A stretch of 64,000 nucleotides of DNA. It comes from Alitibacter langaaensis DSM 22999. Its GTDB lineage: Bacteria; Pseudomonadota; Gammaproteobacteria; Enterobacterales; Pasteurellaceae. The DNA lies in the NCBI RefSeq assembly GCF_003096995.1, contig NZ_QENU01000002.1, forward strand, positions 124,001 to 188,000. Reading direction: 5' to 3'. The notes under the pieces were generated by a model. That model saw only the letters and a list, made by a program, of their open reading frames with translations. It did no database searches and was not told where the DNA came from. Every line of letters starts with the position of its first letter. The stretch's first letter is position 1. A program made the translations under genes and the position numbers. Positions 1 through 9,735 of the stretch are shown in pieces.

Positions 1-449
1 TCTCTTATCTCAGCCAAGGTGAGTTTTTTGGCGAAGTTGGATTATTTGGCGAAAACCAAACACGTTCTGCCTCGGTGAAAGCACGCACCACTTGTGAGAT
101 CGCTGAGGTTTCCTATAAAAAATTCCGTCAGTTAATTCAAGTCAATCCTGAGATTTTAATGTATCTCACAGCACAATTATCTCATCGTTTACAAAACACC
201 TCTCGCCAAGTGACGAATTTGGCGTTTCTTGATGTAGCAGGGCGCATTGCACAAACGCTAATGAATTTATCTAAAATGCCAGATGCTATGACACACCCAG
301 ACGGTATGCAAATTAAGATCACGCGCCAAGAAATTGGGCAAATGGTGGGCTGTTCTCGTGAAACAGTCGGACGCATTCTCAAAATGTTGGAAGATGAAAA
401 CTTAATCGCCGCCCACGGAAAAACGATAGTTGTTTTTGGTGCGCGTTAA
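1..449 (+). CDS. crp: cAMP receptor protein, 5'-truncated by the window edge
   Basis: Global transcription activator that binds cAMP and recruits RNA polymerase. The open frame continues to the window edge in the frame beginning at base 3, so about 61 N-terminal residues lie outside. What is visible matches E. coli CRP closely: the cAMP pocket (Gly-Glu followed by Arg-Ser, equivalents of E72, R82 and S83), the Thr-Ser pair of the C-helix (127/128), and the C-terminal helix-turn-helix with the Arg-Glu...Arg DNA-contact residues in [10 protein letters not shown]. The stop is at 447-449, and the length fits a 209-210 residue protein. CRP also controls competence in Haemophilus-type bacteria, which fits the USS-rich genome (family knowledge). 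Confidence 0.98.
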   Translation, partial: SYLSQGEFFGEVGLFGENQTRSASVKARTTCEIAEVSYKKFRQLIQVNPEILMYLTAQLSHRLQNTSRQVTNLAFLDVAGRIAQTLMNLSKMPDAMTHPDGMQIKITRQEIGQMVGCSRETVGRILKMLEDENLIAAHGKTIVVFGAR

Positions 450-466
450 TTTCCTTTTCTTCGTGT

Positions 467-510
467 AAGTGCGGTCAAAAAATACAAAATTTTTGACCGC
501 ACTTTTTTAT
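467..510. terminator. USS inverted pair, crp terminator
   Basis: AAGTGCGGT at 467-475 pairs with ACCGCACTT at 496-504 and is followed by a T-run, giving a hairpin just behind crp. It serves as a DNA uptake signal and, by inference, as an intrinsic terminator. Confidence 0.8.
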
Positions 511-580
511 TGAATAAGAATAGATTTCATCTTCAAAATCCGATATATTTACTCGGGTAAAGAGAAGTGGAGCGATGATA

Positions 581-1336
581 ATGAAGAAAGAAGAAGTCGG
601 ACATAATTTTTTAGCGCGTTTAGGCAAAACACGTTTACGCCCTGGCGGTCGCAAAGCCACAGAATGGTTAATTGCTAATGGCGATTTTAGTGCAGATAAA
701 AAAGTGCTGGAAGTCGCTTGTAATATGGGCACAACGGCAATCGGGCTGGCGAAACAATTTGGTTGTCATATTGAAGGGGTGGATTTAGATGAAGCCGCTT
801 TAGAAAAAGCACAGCGTAATATTATCGCCAATGATCTGCAAGACAAAATTCATGTTCAACGTGCTAATGCAATGAAATTGCCCTTTGAAGATAATCACTT
901 TGATATTGTCATCAACGAAGCAATGCTCACAATGTTGCCATTGGCGGCAAAAAGCAAAGCGGTGGCGGAATATTTCCGTGTGCTGAAACCTGGTGGTTTT
1001 TTATTAACCCACGATGTGATGTTAAATACTAATGATAGCGAAGAGATTATTGCCCAATTGCGTGAAGCCATTAATATTACTGTTACGCCATTGACGAAAG
1101 ATAATTGGAAAAAGCTGTTTCAAGAAGTGGGCTTTCGCAACGTAGAAACCTTTAGTGGCGAGATGACATTGCTCTCGCCACAAGGAATGATTTACGATGA
1201 AGGCGTGTTAGGTGCCGCCAAAATTGTGAAAAATGCCTTGAAATCTGAAAATCGTGAAACCTTTAAGAAAATGTTTAAGGTGTTCAATGATCCGCAGAAA
1301 AAATTAAATTTTATCGCAGTTTGTAGCCAAAAATAG
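581..1336 (+). CDS. class I SAM-dependent methyltransferase
   Basis: Predicted soluble methyltransferase of 251 residues. It has a Rossmann-type SAM-binding motif I (VLEVACNMGTTAIG, about residues 42-55), the acidic motif II segment GVDLDE, and a motif IV-like stretch IVINEAML. These mark the methyltransferase-11 type fold. The substrate cannot be told from sequence. Two in-frame ATGs exist at 575 and 581. GGAG at 569-572 is only 2 nt from the first but 8 nt from the second, so I place the start at 581. The gene is flanked by USS-pair terminators on both sides and appears monocistronic. It could act on a small molecule, a quinone precursor or a macromolecule. Confidence 0.85.
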   Translation: MKKEEVGHNFLARLGKTRLRPGGRKATEWLIANGDFSADKKVLEVACNMGTTAIGLAKQFGCHIEGVDLDEAALEKAQRNIIANDLQDKIHVQRANAMKLPFEDNHFDIVINEAMLTMLPLAAKSKAVAEYFRVLKPGGFLLTHDVMLNTNDSEEIIAQLREAINITVTPLTKDNWKKLFQEVGFRNVETFSGEMTLLSPQGMIYDEGVLGAAKIVKNALKSENRETFKKMFKVFNDPQKKLNFIAVCSQK

Positions 1337-1363
1337 TTTGCGCATTCTTGTATCAGTGATAAA

Positions 1364-1405
1364 AAGTGCGGTCAATTTTTGATAGAATTGGCCGCACTTA
1401 TTTTT
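1364..1405. terminator. USS inverted pair terminator
   Basis: AAGTGCGGT at 1364-1372 faces GCCGCACTT at 1391-1399 (one mismatch to the USS) and a T-rich tail. It lies directly after the methyltransferase gene. Confidence 0.7.
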
Positions 1406-1431
1406 ATAGATAAATAATTGGAGATTTATTC

Positions 1432-3246
1432 ATGGCAGCCGAAGGCTCAACGCAACTTTTAACCGCAGTGATATTACTTGGCGCCGCAGTGATTGCCGTG
1501 CCGCTATTCAAACGTCTTGGGCTTGGCGCGGTGTTGGGATATTTGGCTGCAGGGCTGGTGATTGGTCCTTTCGGTTTAGGATTTATTTCCGATGTGGACT
1601 CAATGCTGCACGTGGCAGAATTAGGCGTGGTGATGTTTTTATTTCTCATCGGCTTAGAAATGAACCCCTCGCATTTATGGGGCTTGCGTAAACAGATTTT
1701 TGGTTTAGGCGCCTTGCAAGTGCTGATTAGCGGTGCGTTGGTGATGTGTATGGGCAAATTGCTCAATTATTCATGGCAAACGGCATTTATTATCGCCTCA
1801 GGTTTTGTGCTGAATTCTACCGCGATTATTATGCAAATTTTGAGCGAGCGCGGGGATATGGGCTCATCTCATGGGCAAAAAATCATCTCAATTTTGTTAT
1901 TTGAAGATCTGATGATTGTGCCTTTACTCGCGATTATTGCGTTCCTTTCACCAGTAGAAACATTAACGGATGCAGAACCCTTGTGGCAAAAATTTGCGGT
2001 TGCAACAGGATCATTAGCGCTATTAATTGTCTCGGGAATTTGGTTGTTAAATCCTTTATTTAAAGCCTTGGCATGGACAAAGTTACGCGAAATGATGACT
2101 GCGGCAGCATTATTAGTGGTATTAGGTGCTGCATTTTTAATGGAACACGCTGGGCTTTCCGCGGCGATGGGGGCATTTATTGCCGGCGTATTATTGTCAA
2201 ATTCGAGTTTCAGACATCAGCTAGAAGCGGATATTGAACCCTTCCGCGGGCTATTGCTTGGCTTATTTTTTCTCGGCGTGGGAATGTCTTTGGATCTGAC
2301 CCTTGTGTTCAATCATTTCTGGGAAATTTTAATTGGCGTATTGGCATTGATGCTTGCCAACGGAACGGGCGTATTTTTAGCCGCACTTTTCACTCGTTCG
2401 AATATTATGGAAGCATTGGATCGCGCTTTTATTATGGTGATTGGTGGGGAATTTGCGTTTGTCCTTTTCTCTGCCGCCGCATCTCAACACGTGATTACCG
2501 CACAACGCCAAGCAATGGGGGCGGCGATTATTATCCTTTCGATGGTATTGAGCCCGCTCTTTATTTTATTCTTCAAAAAAGTGATTGTGCCACGTTTGCA
2601 TAAGCCTACGGCAGAACGTGAAGATGACCACATTGATGAAATCTATCCCATTATTATGGTTGGCTTTGGGCGCTTTGGGCAAATTGTGAATGACGTGTTA
2701 GCGATGACAAATCATCAAGTCACCATTATTGATCGTGATGAAGAAATCATCGCAGGCATGCGCAAGATAGGCATTAAGGCGTATTATGGTGATGCCGAAC
2801 GCCCAGAACTTTTACATTACGCTGGTATTGAATCCGCGAAATTGTTAATTGTCACCTCGGGCAATAAAGCAAAATGCACGCATATTGTGGAAATGGCGCG
2901 CAAAATGAACCCTAATATTCGGATCTTAGCCCGTGCTTATGACTTGTTCCACGTGTATGAGCTTTATGAAAAAGGCGCAGATCGTCAGGTGCGAGAAACC
3001 TTTGATGCCGCTTTGCGTACCGCACGTTATGCTTTGGAAGATTTAGGCGATATTGAGCAAGAAAAAATAAATGAAATTACACGAGTGTATTATGAAGAAA
3101 ATAGCCGCCGCTTGCGTTTAATGTCGGAAGTGCATGATCCTAAGATAACGAAGAAATTTGAGAATAAAGAAATGATTCGTGTGGCGTTGGAGCACGATCA
3201 AAAAACAATGTCACATATTCAGCAGATTATTCAGCGAGAAGATTAA
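1432..3246 (+). CDS. kefC: KefB/KefC-type CPA2 monovalent cation:proton antiporter
   Basis: Inner-membrane K+ (or Na+)/H+ antiporter of 604 residues, close to the 601-620 of E. coli KefB/KefC. The N-terminal part (about residues 5-385) is a run of hydrophobic helices with the KefC-like signature around FVLNSTAIIMQ. The C-terminal part (from about 400) is a cytosolic RCK/TrkA-N domain with the nucleotide-binding loop MVGFGRFGQ and acidic IIDRDEE. The start ATG at 1432 has GGAG 8 nt upstream. No KefF/KefG partner gene is adjacent, so glutathione-adduct gating as in E. coli is unproven here. It is transcribed alone and converges on recF. Confidence 0.9.
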   Translation: MAAEGSTQLLTAVILLGAAVIAVPLFKRLGLGAVLGYLAAGLVIGPFGLGFISDVDSMLHVAELGVVMFLFLIGLEMNPSHLWGLRKQIFGLGALQVLISGALVMCMGKLLNYSWQTAFIIASGFVLNSTAIIMQILSERGDMGSSHGQKIISILLFEDLMIVPLLAIIAFLSPVETLTDAEPLWQKFAVATGSLALLIVSGIWLLNPLFKALAWTKLREMMTAAALLVVLGAAFLMEHAGLSAAMGAFIAGVLLSNSSFRHQLEADIEPFRGLLLGLFFLGVGMSLDLTLVFNHFWEILIGVLALMLANGTGVFLAALFTRSNIMEALDRAFIMVIGGEFAFVLFSAAASQHVITAQRQAMGAAIIILSMVLSPLFILFFKKVIVPRLHKPTAEREDDHIDEIYPIIMVGFGRFGQIVNDVLAMTNHQVTIIDRDEEIIAGMRKIGIKAYYGDAERPELLHYAGIESAKLLIVTSGNKAKCTHIVEMARKMNPNIRILARAYDLFHVYELYEKGADRQVRETFDAALRTARYALEDLGDIEQEKINEITRVYYEENSRRLRLMSEVHDPKITKKFENKEMIRVALEHDQKTMSHIQQIIQRED

Positions 3247-3248
3247 CG

Positions 3249-3284
3249 AAAATATTAAGGGAAATATTAAGGGAAATATTAAGG
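3249..3284 (+). repeat. 12-bp tandem repeat, three copies
   Basis: Three head-to-tail copies of GAAATATTAAGG lie immediately after the kefC stop; the second and third are identical and the first differs at its first base. They sit between the stop codon and the terminator hairpin. Confidence 0.85.
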
Positions 3285-3286
3285 AA

Positions 3287-3316
3287 AAGTGCGGTCAAAT
3301 TTGACCGTATTTTTTA
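3287..3316. terminator. palindromic USS-associated terminator between kefC and recF
   Basis: A USS at 3287-3295 runs into a perfect 16-bp palindrome (CGGTCAAATTTGACCG, 3292-3307) followed by a T-run. It lies between convergent genes. Confidence 0.65.
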
Positions 3317-3345
3317 TGCTTTCACTAATCCCTAAGGTTGGTTGA

Positions 3346-4428
3346 TTATCCAAGCGGCGAAATCTTGCCTTCTTGCACGGCAAAAGTGCGGTGTTTTTCA
3401 GGTTGCATTTGTTTCAGTTGGTCTGCTGTAATGGCAGTGACAAACACTTGCGATTGGCTTTGTTGTAAGCGTTCGGCTAATAATGCGCGTTTGTTTTGAT
3501 CTAATTCAGAGGCAAAATCATCAATCAAAAAAATGCAAGGGCGTTCTTTTTCGTGCATCAAATGTTCGCCTTGGGCAAGACGTAATGCGCACATTAACAA
3601 TTTTAATTGACCGCGAGATAGCACATCTTCCACTGGTAACCCATTGGCTTTAAAGCGGAAATCTGCTTTTTGTGGGCCAGAAAAGGTGTAGCCAAGATGT
3701 TTATCACGCTCAAAATTTTCGCGTAAGAGATCCGCATATTCGGTATTTTTATCCCAACCTTGATGAAAACTCACACTAATCTCTAATTCAGGCAAAAAAA
3801 GTTGGCAAGTTTGTTCGATTTCTGGGCGTAAGGCTTCTGCATATTCGGCACGCCATTGGCTGACTTGATGTGCCAGTTTGGCGAGTTCGACATCCCAAAT
3901 TTTTAGGCTGCTGTAATCATAGGTTTGTTGTAATGCAGCATTGCGCTGTTTTAAGAAACGATTTAGCGCCGACCAAGCGGAATGAAAACTCGGGTGATGG
4001 TGGAATAATCCCCAATCTAAAAACGCGCGGCGATATGCAGGGCCGCCATTGAGCAAGGTTAGCCCTTCTGGGGTGATGATTTGCATTGGGAGCAAGTGCG
4101 CAAGATCCGCAATTTTATTGCCATCTTCACCATTAATTTTAACGATGGTCGTGCCGTCTTTGCGATGTTTTTGTAGCCCGACAGACCACTGATGTTGGCT
4201 TTCTTGGATGCGCCCGTGCAGGGTGAAATGGGGTTGCTCATAGGAAATTATGCGCGTTGTGACCGCACTTTTGAATGAACGACCATGGCCGAGATAGAAA
4301 ATGCTTTCTAGCAAACTGGTTTTACCGCTGCCATTATTGCCGACCAAAAAGTTAAAACCGTGGTCAAATTCAAGATCCACGGCATTAAGATTACGGAAAT
4401 GTTCAACGATTAAACGAGAAATAGCCAT
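3346..4428 (-). CDS. recF: DNA replication and repair protein RecF
   Basis: SMC-like ATPase that loads RecA at gapped or stalled replication sites with RecO and RecR. The 360-residue protein has the Walker A motif GNNGSGKT at residues 30-37, the ABC-type signature around LSRGQLKLLMCALR, and Walker B with its D-loop in FLIDDFASELD. Length and architecture are normal for the family. It is third in the dnaA-dnaN-recF block. A USS lies in the 29-nt gap to dnaN, but I see no clear terminator there, so cotranscription is likely. A second USS is read within the coding sequence near residue 55. Confidence 0.98.
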   Translation of the reverse strand: MAISRLIVEHFRNLNAVDLEFDHGFNFLVGNNGSGKTSLLESIFYLGHGRSFKSAVTTRIISYEQPHFTLHGRIQESQHQWSVGLQKHRKDGTTIVKINGEDGNKIADLAHLLPMQIITPEGLTLLNGGPAYRRAFLDWGLFHHHPSFHSAWSALNRFLKQRNAALQQTYDYSSLKIWDVELAKLAHQVSQWRAEYAEALRPEIEQTCQLFLPELEISVSFHQGWDKNTEYADLLRENFERDKHLGYTFSGPQKADFRFKANGLPVEDVLSRGQLKLLMCALRLAQGEHLMHEKERPCIFLIDDFASELDQNKRALLAERLQQSQSQVFVTAITADQLKQMQPEKHRTFAVQEGKISPLG

Positions 4429-4457
4429 AAAAGTGCGGTCAAAATGACGATATTTTT

Positions 4458-5558
4458 TTACAGCTTCATTGGCATGATGACATATTCAGCGCTGCTATCT
4501 GACACATCTTCCATCAAACAGCTTGATGCGGCATCGGTTAAACGCATACGAACTTGCTGGCATTTAATCGCGTTGAGTACATCTAAAACGTAGCTGACAT
4601 TAAAACCAATTTCCATTGGCTCGGCTTGATAACTCACATCGACGATTTCTTCTGCTTCTTCTTGTTCTGGGTTTTTCGCCGTGATTTTAAGCTGATTATT
4701 CGCTAACTCTAAACGCACGCTGCGCACTTTATCGCTAGACAAAATAGAGGCACGCACAAAGGCTTGTTTAAGGCTTTCCCAATCCGCTTCTAAAATGCGA
4801 TCAGCATTTCGCGGCAACACACGGCGATAATCAGGGAAACGACCATCAATTAATTTGGAGGTGAAGATAACCGAGCCAAGTTGAACACGCAAATTATTGG
4901 TGCCAATTTGTACACGAGCGGGTTCCTCGGCGTTCACATCAAGCAAACGAGCAAGCTCTAACACACCTTTACGCGGCAAGATCACCGAGTGGTTTTGCAA
5001 CTCTTGCTCTAGCTCAATGGTACAAACCGCTAAACGATGTCCATCTGTGGCAACGGTGCGTAATAAATTGCCTTCGGTTTCAAATTTCATTCCGTTTAAG
5101 AAATAACGCGCATCATTATTTGCCATAGAAAACTGTGTGGCATCAATTAAACGGCGTAAATTCGCTTGCGAAACAGTGAAATCCACTTCAGACTGCCAAT
5201 CCGTGAGGTTTGGATATTCTTCAGCAGGGAAGGTGGCGAGATTAAATTTAGAACGCTCAGAGCGGATTATCGCACGATCTTCTTCAAAATCCACATTAAT
5301 GACCGCACTTTCATGCAGGCTGCGGCAAATATCTAAGAATTTTTTTGCTGGAATGGTCACATCCCCGTTTCCATCATTCTCTAGAATCGCGCTGGTGGAT
5401 AATTCTACTTCGAGATCGGTTCCTGTAATGGTTAATTGATTGCCACGAACTTGTAGCAACACGTTATTCAACACAGGAATATTGGGGCGGTTGCTTAATA
5501 CGCCACAAACTTGCTGTAATGGTTTTAACAGATTTTCTCTTGAAACGATAAGCTGCAT
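4458..5558 (-). CDS. dnaN: DNA polymerase III beta sliding clamp
   Basis: Ring-shaped processivity clamp that tethers polymerase III and other clamp-binding proteins to DNA. It is 366 residues, the same length as the E. coli clamp, with the three repeated clamp domains and the conserved C-terminal stretch ending in EYVIMPMKL that forms part of the protein-binding groove. The start ATG lies only 9 nt downstream of the dnaA stop, consistent with a dnaA-dnaN-recF operon. Nothing unusual was noted. Confidence 0.99.
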   Translation of the reverse strand: MQLIVSRENLLKPLQQVCGVLSNRPNIPVLNNVLLQVRGNQLTITGTDLEVELSTSAILENDGNGDVTIPAKKFLDICRSLHESAVINVDFEEDRAIIRSERSKFNLATFPAEEYPNLTDWQSEVDFTVSQANLRRLIDATQFSMANNDARYFLNGMKFETEGNLLRTVATDGHRLAVCTIELEQELQNHSVILPRKGVLELARLLDVNAEEPARVQIGTNNLRVQLGSVIFTSKLIDGRFPDYRRVLPRNADRILEADWESLKQAFVRASILSSDKVRSVRLELANNQLKITAKNPEQEEAEEIVDVSYQAEPMEIGFNVSYVLDVLNAIKCQQVRMRLTDAASSCLMEDVSDSSAEYVIMPMKL

Positions 5559-5567
5559 ACGATTTCC

Positions 5568-6944
5568 TTATGCTGATAAAATACGGACTAAATTTAACCA
5601 ATCTTCTTGCAGATTAGCATCTTGCTCACGGAGTTCGGCAATTTTATCACAAGCGTACATCACCGTGGTATGGTCACGATCACCAAAATTTTTGCCAATC
5701 TCTGGAAAACTGCGGTTGGTGAGTTCTTTCGCCAGCGCCATGGCTAGCTGACGCGGGCGAGCCAATGAGCGTAAGCGACTTTTGGATTTTAAATCAGACA
5801 CTTTGATCCGATAATATTCCGCGACTTCTTTTTGAATATTTTCGATGGTCACTAATTTTTCTTGCAAAGCAAGCATATCTTTTAACACTTCTCGTGCGAA
5901 ATCAACGGTGATTGGTCGCCCCGTGAATTCAGTATTCGCTTGCACTCGGTTTAGTGCGCCTTCTAATTCACGCACATTGGCACGAATTTTCTGCCCAATA
6001 AAAAATGCCACTTCTTCGGGTAAATCAATATGGCGTTCTTCGGCTTTTTTCATCAAAATTGCCACGCGCGTTTCTAGTTCTGGCGGCTCAATTTGTAAGG
6101 TTAAACCCACGCCAAACCGTGAGGTTAAACGTTCGGTAAAATTATCAATACCCTTTGGCAATTTATCTGAAGTTAGGATAATTTGACGCCCACCTTCAAA
6201 TAAGGAATTAAAAGTGTGGAAGAATTCTTCCTGTGTCCCGTCTTTGCCCGCGAAGAATTGAATATCATCAATCAGCAATACATCAAGTGAACGATAGAAT
6301 TTTTTGAATTGCTCAATACGCTCGCTGCGCAAGGCTTTCACCATTTGTTGCACATAACGCTCGGAATGAATATATACAATGCGCGTGTTCGGATTATCTG
6401 CCAAAATCGCATTGCCAATGGCGTGCAACAAGTGGGTTTTCCCCAAACCAGAACCACCGTATAAAAAGAGCGGATTCGTCAGCACATCGCCCGGTTTTTT
6501 CGCCACTTTCAATCCCGCAGAACGCGCCAATTGATTTGATTTGCCACCTACAAAATTCTCAAACACATAGTTAGCGTTGAGATTAGTGCGAAATTCTATT
6601 TGTTCAGAATCTTGCTGAGAATTGACCGCACTTGCGCTGTGCGTCATATTTTCTGTTATTGGCGCACTTAGAGTTTTAGGCGCAGCGGGTTTCACCCCTT
6701 CCACTAATTTAATCAATAATTCTGGATTTTGGCTTAACGCTTGGGCGGTTTTAATGATTTGCGCTAAAAAATGTGTTTCCACCCAGTTTTTCACAAACAC
6801 GTTAGAGGCATAAAGGGTAATGAGATTATTGTTATTAACCTCAGCTTGTAAGGGGCGCAGCCACATATTGAGATCATTTGACGACACTTGATCTTGCAGC
6901 TGGGATAAGCAATTTGCCCAAAGTGATGACAGTTGGTGTTCCAT
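5568..6944 (-). CDS. dnaA: chromosomal replication initiator DnaA
   Basis: AAA+ initiator that binds DnaA boxes and melts oriC. An upstream in-frame extension exists, but the family's usual N-terminus (MEHQLSSLW) starts at the ATG at 6944, giving 458 residues. Visible parts: N-terminal interaction domain I, a low-complexity linker (about residues 85-115), the AAA+ domain with Walker [10 protein letters not shown] and Walker [10 protein letters not shown], and the C-terminal DNA-binding domain with the DnaA signature around [12 protein letters not shown]. It heads dnaA-dnaN-recF and is divergent from rpmH, as in many gammaproteobacteria. A USS is read in frame in the linker, where the protein tolerates sequence change. 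Confidence 0.99.
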   Translation of the reverse strand: MEHQLSSLWANCLSQLQDQVSSNDLNMWLRPLQAEVNNNNLITLYASNVFVKNWVETHFLAQIIKTAQALSQNPELLIKLVEGVKPAAPKTLSAPITENMTHSASAVNSQQDSEQIEFRTNLNANYVFENFVGGKSNQLARSAGLKVAKKPGDVLTNPLFLYGGSGLGKTHLLHAIGNAILADNPNTRIVYIHSERYVQQMVKALRSERIEQFKKFYRSLDVLLIDDIQFFAGKDGTQEEFFHTFNSLFEGGRQIILTSDKLPKGIDNFTERLTSRFGVGLTLQIEPPELETRVAILMKKAEERHIDLPEEVAFFIGQKIRANVRELEGALNRVQANTEFTGRPITVDFAREVLKDMLALQEKLVTIENIQKEVAEYYRIKVSDLKSKSRLRSLARPRQLAMALAKELTNRSFPEIGKNFGDRDHTTVMYACDKIAELREQDANLQEDWLNLVRILSA

Positions 6945-7273
6945 TTTTATCTTTATTATGAAGTGGTTAACAGAAATGACCGAAAAGTGCGGTCGAAATT
7001 GGCGTAATTTTACCTGAAAATTGATCAAAGATCTTCCCTGAAAGATCAAAAAAATGGCTTGAGATTTTTCGGGAAAAACGTATAATTCGCCGCGCTTATT
7101 TAGATAAAAAGAAAATTTCTTCTATTCTAATTTGACGAACGTTGATTTTATCAGTAAAATTCCGTTCCTTATTTTGAATAACCTTGTTTTCAAGTAATAT
7201 GTTTTGTTCGCTTTGGCTTTCAGTGCGAATAAAGCGATCAATACGAACATTTTTTGATTTAGGTAGATTTAAT
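6945..7273. promoter_or_regulatory. dnaA/rpmH divergent control region with a GATC cluster
   Basis: This 329-nt gene-free stretch carries the outward-facing promoters. Toward rpmH there is TTGAGA (7059-7064), a 16-nt spacer, TATAAT (7081-7086) and a GC-rich discriminator. Three GATC sites lie at 7023-7026, 7030-7033 and 7044-7047, next to the presumed dnaA promoter. A USS is present near 6985. I see no convincing consensus DnaA box, so I do not call an origin here. Confidence 0.7.
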
Positions 7274-7408
7274 ATGAAACGTACATTTCAACCATCTGTA
7301 TTAAAACGTAGTCGTACTCACGGTTTCCGTGCGCGTATGGCAACTAAAAACGGCCGTCAAGTTTTAGCTCGTCGTCGTGCTAAAGGTCGTAAAAGTTTAT
7401 CAGCTTAA
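7274..7408 (+). CDS. rpmH: 50S ribosomal protein bL34
   Basis: Small basic ribosomal protein of 44 residues, beginning [12 protein letters not shown] and ending GRKSLSA, as is near-universal for L34. The frame is open further upstream, but the conserved N-terminus fixes the start at the ATG at 7274, with a GGTAG-type ribosome-binding site before it. It is first in the rpmH-rnpA-yidD-yidC cluster and driven by the strong promoter at 7059-7086. The cluster couples ribosome, RNase P and membrane-insertase production in many bacteria. Confidence 0.99.
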
Positions 7409-7420
7409 TTCGCAACGCTT

Positions 7421-7786
7421 GTGAATAAGCAAGACTTAACTTTTCATCGGGGGCTACGTTTGTTAGCCCCTGAACATTTCAAATACGTCTTTCAAGACCC
7501 ACAGCGTGCATCTACACCTGAAGTCACCATATTGGCTCGTCCCAATTCTCTATCTCATCCACGCCTTGGCTTAACTGTTGCCAAAAAGCACTTGAAACGC
7601 GCTCATGAACGTAATCGAATTAAACGTTTATGCCGTGAAAGTTTCCGCTTATTGCAACATGAATTGCCGCATTGTGATTTTGTAATCGTGGCGAAAGCAG
7701 GAATTGGCAAGTTAGATAACCGCACTTTCAGCCAAACATTGAGTAAATTATGGCAACGTCACATTCGCTTGGCGAACAGATCCTAA
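7421..7786 (+). CDS. rnpA: ribonuclease P protein component
   Basis: Basic protein cofactor of RNase P, which trims the 5' leaders of precursor tRNAs. The 121-residue product contains the RNR signature in [15 protein letters not shown] and the conserved LGLTVAKKH segment. The start codon is GTG at 7421, 12 nt after the rpmH stop; E. coli rnpA also uses GTG. The 3' end overlaps the next gene yidD by 37 nt, a typical arrangement that suggests translational coupling. The RNA subunit (rnpB) is not in this window. Confidence 0.98.
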   Translation: MNKQDLTFHRGLRLLAPEHFKYVFQDPQRASTPEVTILARPNSLSHPRLGLTVAKKHLKRAHERNRIKRLCRESFRLLQHELPHCDFVIVAKAGIGKLDNRTFSQTLSKLWQRHIRLANRS

Positions 7787-8013
7787 TTAAGCTCATTCGA
7801 GGCTATCAAATTTTTATCAGTCCGATGATGGCACCGCGCTGTCGTTTTGTGCCCACTTGCTCTTGTTATGGGCTTGAGGCGATAAAAACGCATGGCGCAT
7901 TAAAAGGTAGTTGGCTTACGCTTAAACGTGTATTAAAATGTCACCCTTTGCATGAAGGTGGATACGATCCTGTGCCACCGAAAAACCATAACCATAAAGA
8001 GAACAACCAATGA
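7750..8013 (+). CDS. yidD: membrane protein insertion efficiency factor YidD
   Basis: Small peripheral inner-membrane protein of 87 residues that assists YidC-dependent insertion. It shows the family hallmark: an amphipathic N-terminal helix followed by the cysteine-rich core [11 protein letters not shown], then [13 protein letters not shown]. It overlaps the end of rnpA by 37 nt in another frame, and its stop overlaps the yidC start by 4 nt (ATGA). The histidine/asparagine-rich C-terminus is variable in the family and not diagnostic. Confidence 0.97.
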   Translation: MATSHSLGEQILIKLIRGYQIFISPMMAPRCRFVPTCSCYGLEAIKTHGALKGSWLTLKRVLKCHPLHEGGYDPVPPKNHNHKENNQ

Positions 8014-9626
8014 ATTCAAGTCGTGGCTTATTAGCACTAGCTCTACTTTTCATCTCGTTCCTTGTTTATCAACAATGGGAAATCGACAAAGCGCCGAAAC
8101 CTGCTGTTGCACAAACAAATGTAACGCAATCTTCAACGGATACGCCAAGCAGTCCAACTGCGAACACTGCAACGCCAGATAGCGAAGCAAAAGGTCGTGT
8201 AATTACCGTTGCCAATGATGTATTCCGCTTAAAAATTGACACATTAGGTGGCGATGTTGTGGAAAGTGAACTGTTAAATTACGCTCAAGAATTGAACAGT
8301 GAAGCGCGTTTTACTTTGTTGGACAATCAAAATGGTAAAACCTATATCGCTCAAAGTGGCTTAGTGGGTAAAGATGGTATTGACAGCGCTGCTGGTCGTG
8401 CCGCTTATCAAGTGGATGGCGATAATTTTGTTTTAGCCGACGGTCAAAACGAATTGCGTGTGCCACTCACATTTGAAAAAGATGGAGTTACTTACCGTAA
8501 AGTTTTCGTACTTAAACGTGGCGCTTATGATGTAGCGGTGAATTATGAAATTCAAAATAATGGCGCAGCAGCGATTGAAGTACAGCCTTATGGTCAATTA
8601 AAACATAATTTAGTAGAAAGCTCTGGCCACATCGCAATGCCAACTTATACTGGTGGTGCATATTCATCTTCAGAAACTAATTATAAAAAATACAGTTTCG
8701 ATGAAATGAAAAAAGCAAACCTTTCCATTGATACCAAAGCAGGTTGGGTGGCAGTATTACAGCACTACTTCGTATCTGCATGGATTCCAAGCCAAGATGT
8801 GGATAATCAGCTTTACACTAGCACGAACAATGGCGTTGGATTCATCGGCTATCGCGGCCCTGTTACAACAGTGCAACCAGGCGAAAGCAAAAGCATTAAC
8901 AGTTCATTGTGGACTGGCCCTAAATTACAAGAGCAAATGGGGGCCGTGGCAAACCATTTAGACTTAACTGTGGATTATGGTTGGGCGTGGTTTATTGCTA
9001 AACCGTTATTCTGGTTATTAACGCATATTCACGACTTAGTGAAAAACTGGGGTCTGGCTATCATTGGGGTAACGCTTATCGTTAAAGGATTGCTTTATCC
9101 ATTAACCAAAGCGCAATATACTTCAATGGCAAAAATGCGTATGTTGCAACCAAAATTGCAAGAAATGCGTGAACGTTTTGGCGATGATCGTCAACGTATG
9201 AGCCAAGAAATGATGAAATTGTATAAAGAAGAAAAAGTGAACCCATTGGGTGGCTGTCTTCCATTATTAATTCAAATGCCAATTTTCATCGCCCTTTATT
9301 GGACGTTTATGGAAGCGGTTGAATTGCGTCATGCGCCATTCTTTGGCTGGATCCAAGATTTATCCGCACAAGATCCTTACTATATTCTTCCGCTATTAAT
9401 GGGTGGTTCAATGTTCTTGTTGCAAAAAATGTCGCCAACACCTGTGGCTGACCCTATGCAACAAAAAATTATGACATTCATGCCTGTTGTCTTTACCGTA
9501 TTCTTCTTATGGTTCCCTGCTGGCTTGGTATTATATTGGTTAGTATCAAACCTGATTACCATCATCCAGCAACAACTTATCTACCGCGGATTAGAGAAAA
9601 AAGGTTTACATAGCCGTAAGAAATAA
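8010..9626 (+). CDS. yidC: membrane protein insertase YidC
   Basis: Inner-membrane insertase and chaperone that works alone or with SecYEG. The 538-residue protein matches the long gammaproteobacterial form (about 548 in E. coli). It has an N-terminal signal-anchor helix, a large periplasmic beta-supersandwich domain (about residues 55-340), and then five transmembrane segments with the cytosolic hairpin [18 protein letters not shown]. The basic C-terminal tail ends HSRKK. Its ATG overlaps the yidD stop, indicating coupling. A strong hairpin terminator follows, so it closes the rpmH cluster. Confidence 0.99.
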   Translation: MNSSRGLLALALLFISFLVYQQWEIDKAPKPAVAQTNVTQSSTDTPSSPTANTATPDSEAKGRVITVANDVFRLKIDTLGGDVVESELLNYAQELNSEARFTLLDNQNGKTYIAQSGLVGKDGIDSAAGRAAYQVDGDNFVLADGQNELRVPLTFEKDGVTYRKVFVLKRGAYDVAVNYEIQNNGAAAIEVQPYGQLKHNLVESSGHIAMPTYTGGAYSSSETNYKKYSFDEMKKANLSIDTKAGWVAVLQHYFVSAWIPSQDVDNQLYTSTNNGVGFIGYRGPVTTVQPGESKSINSSLWTGPKLQEQMGAVANHLDLTVDYGWAWFIAKPLFWLLTHIHDLVKNWGLAIIGVTLIVKGLLYPLTKAQYTSMAKMRMLQPKLQEMRERFGDDRQRMSQEMMKLYKEEKVNPLGGCLPLLIQMPIFIALYWTFMEAVELRHAPFFGWIQDLSAQDPYYILPLLMGGSMFLLQKMSPTPVADPMQQKIMTFMPVVFTVFFLWFPAGLVLYWLVSNLITIIQQQLIYRGLEKKGLHSRKK

Positions 9627-9639
9627 TGAATGAGTTCGG

Positions 9640-9673
9640 AATAAAAGGTATCCTAGTGATACCTTTTATTTTT
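9640..9673 (+). terminator. intrinsic terminator after yidC
   Basis: A 13-bp perfect stem (9640-9652 with 9658-9670, loop CTAGT) is followed by T residues. It separates the rpmH-yidC cluster from mnmE. Confidence 0.9.
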
Positions 9674-9735
9674 AGTCGTCAATGAAGATTGATTAGCGCA
9701 CTGGATAAAAGTGCGGTCATTTTTAGGATAATTTT

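Noticed and set aside
6945..7273. Chromosomal replication origin next to dnaA
   Set aside because: GATC sites are present, but I found no consensus DnaA-box cluster or AT-rich 13-mers. In Haemophilus the origin is not next to dnaA, to my knowledge.
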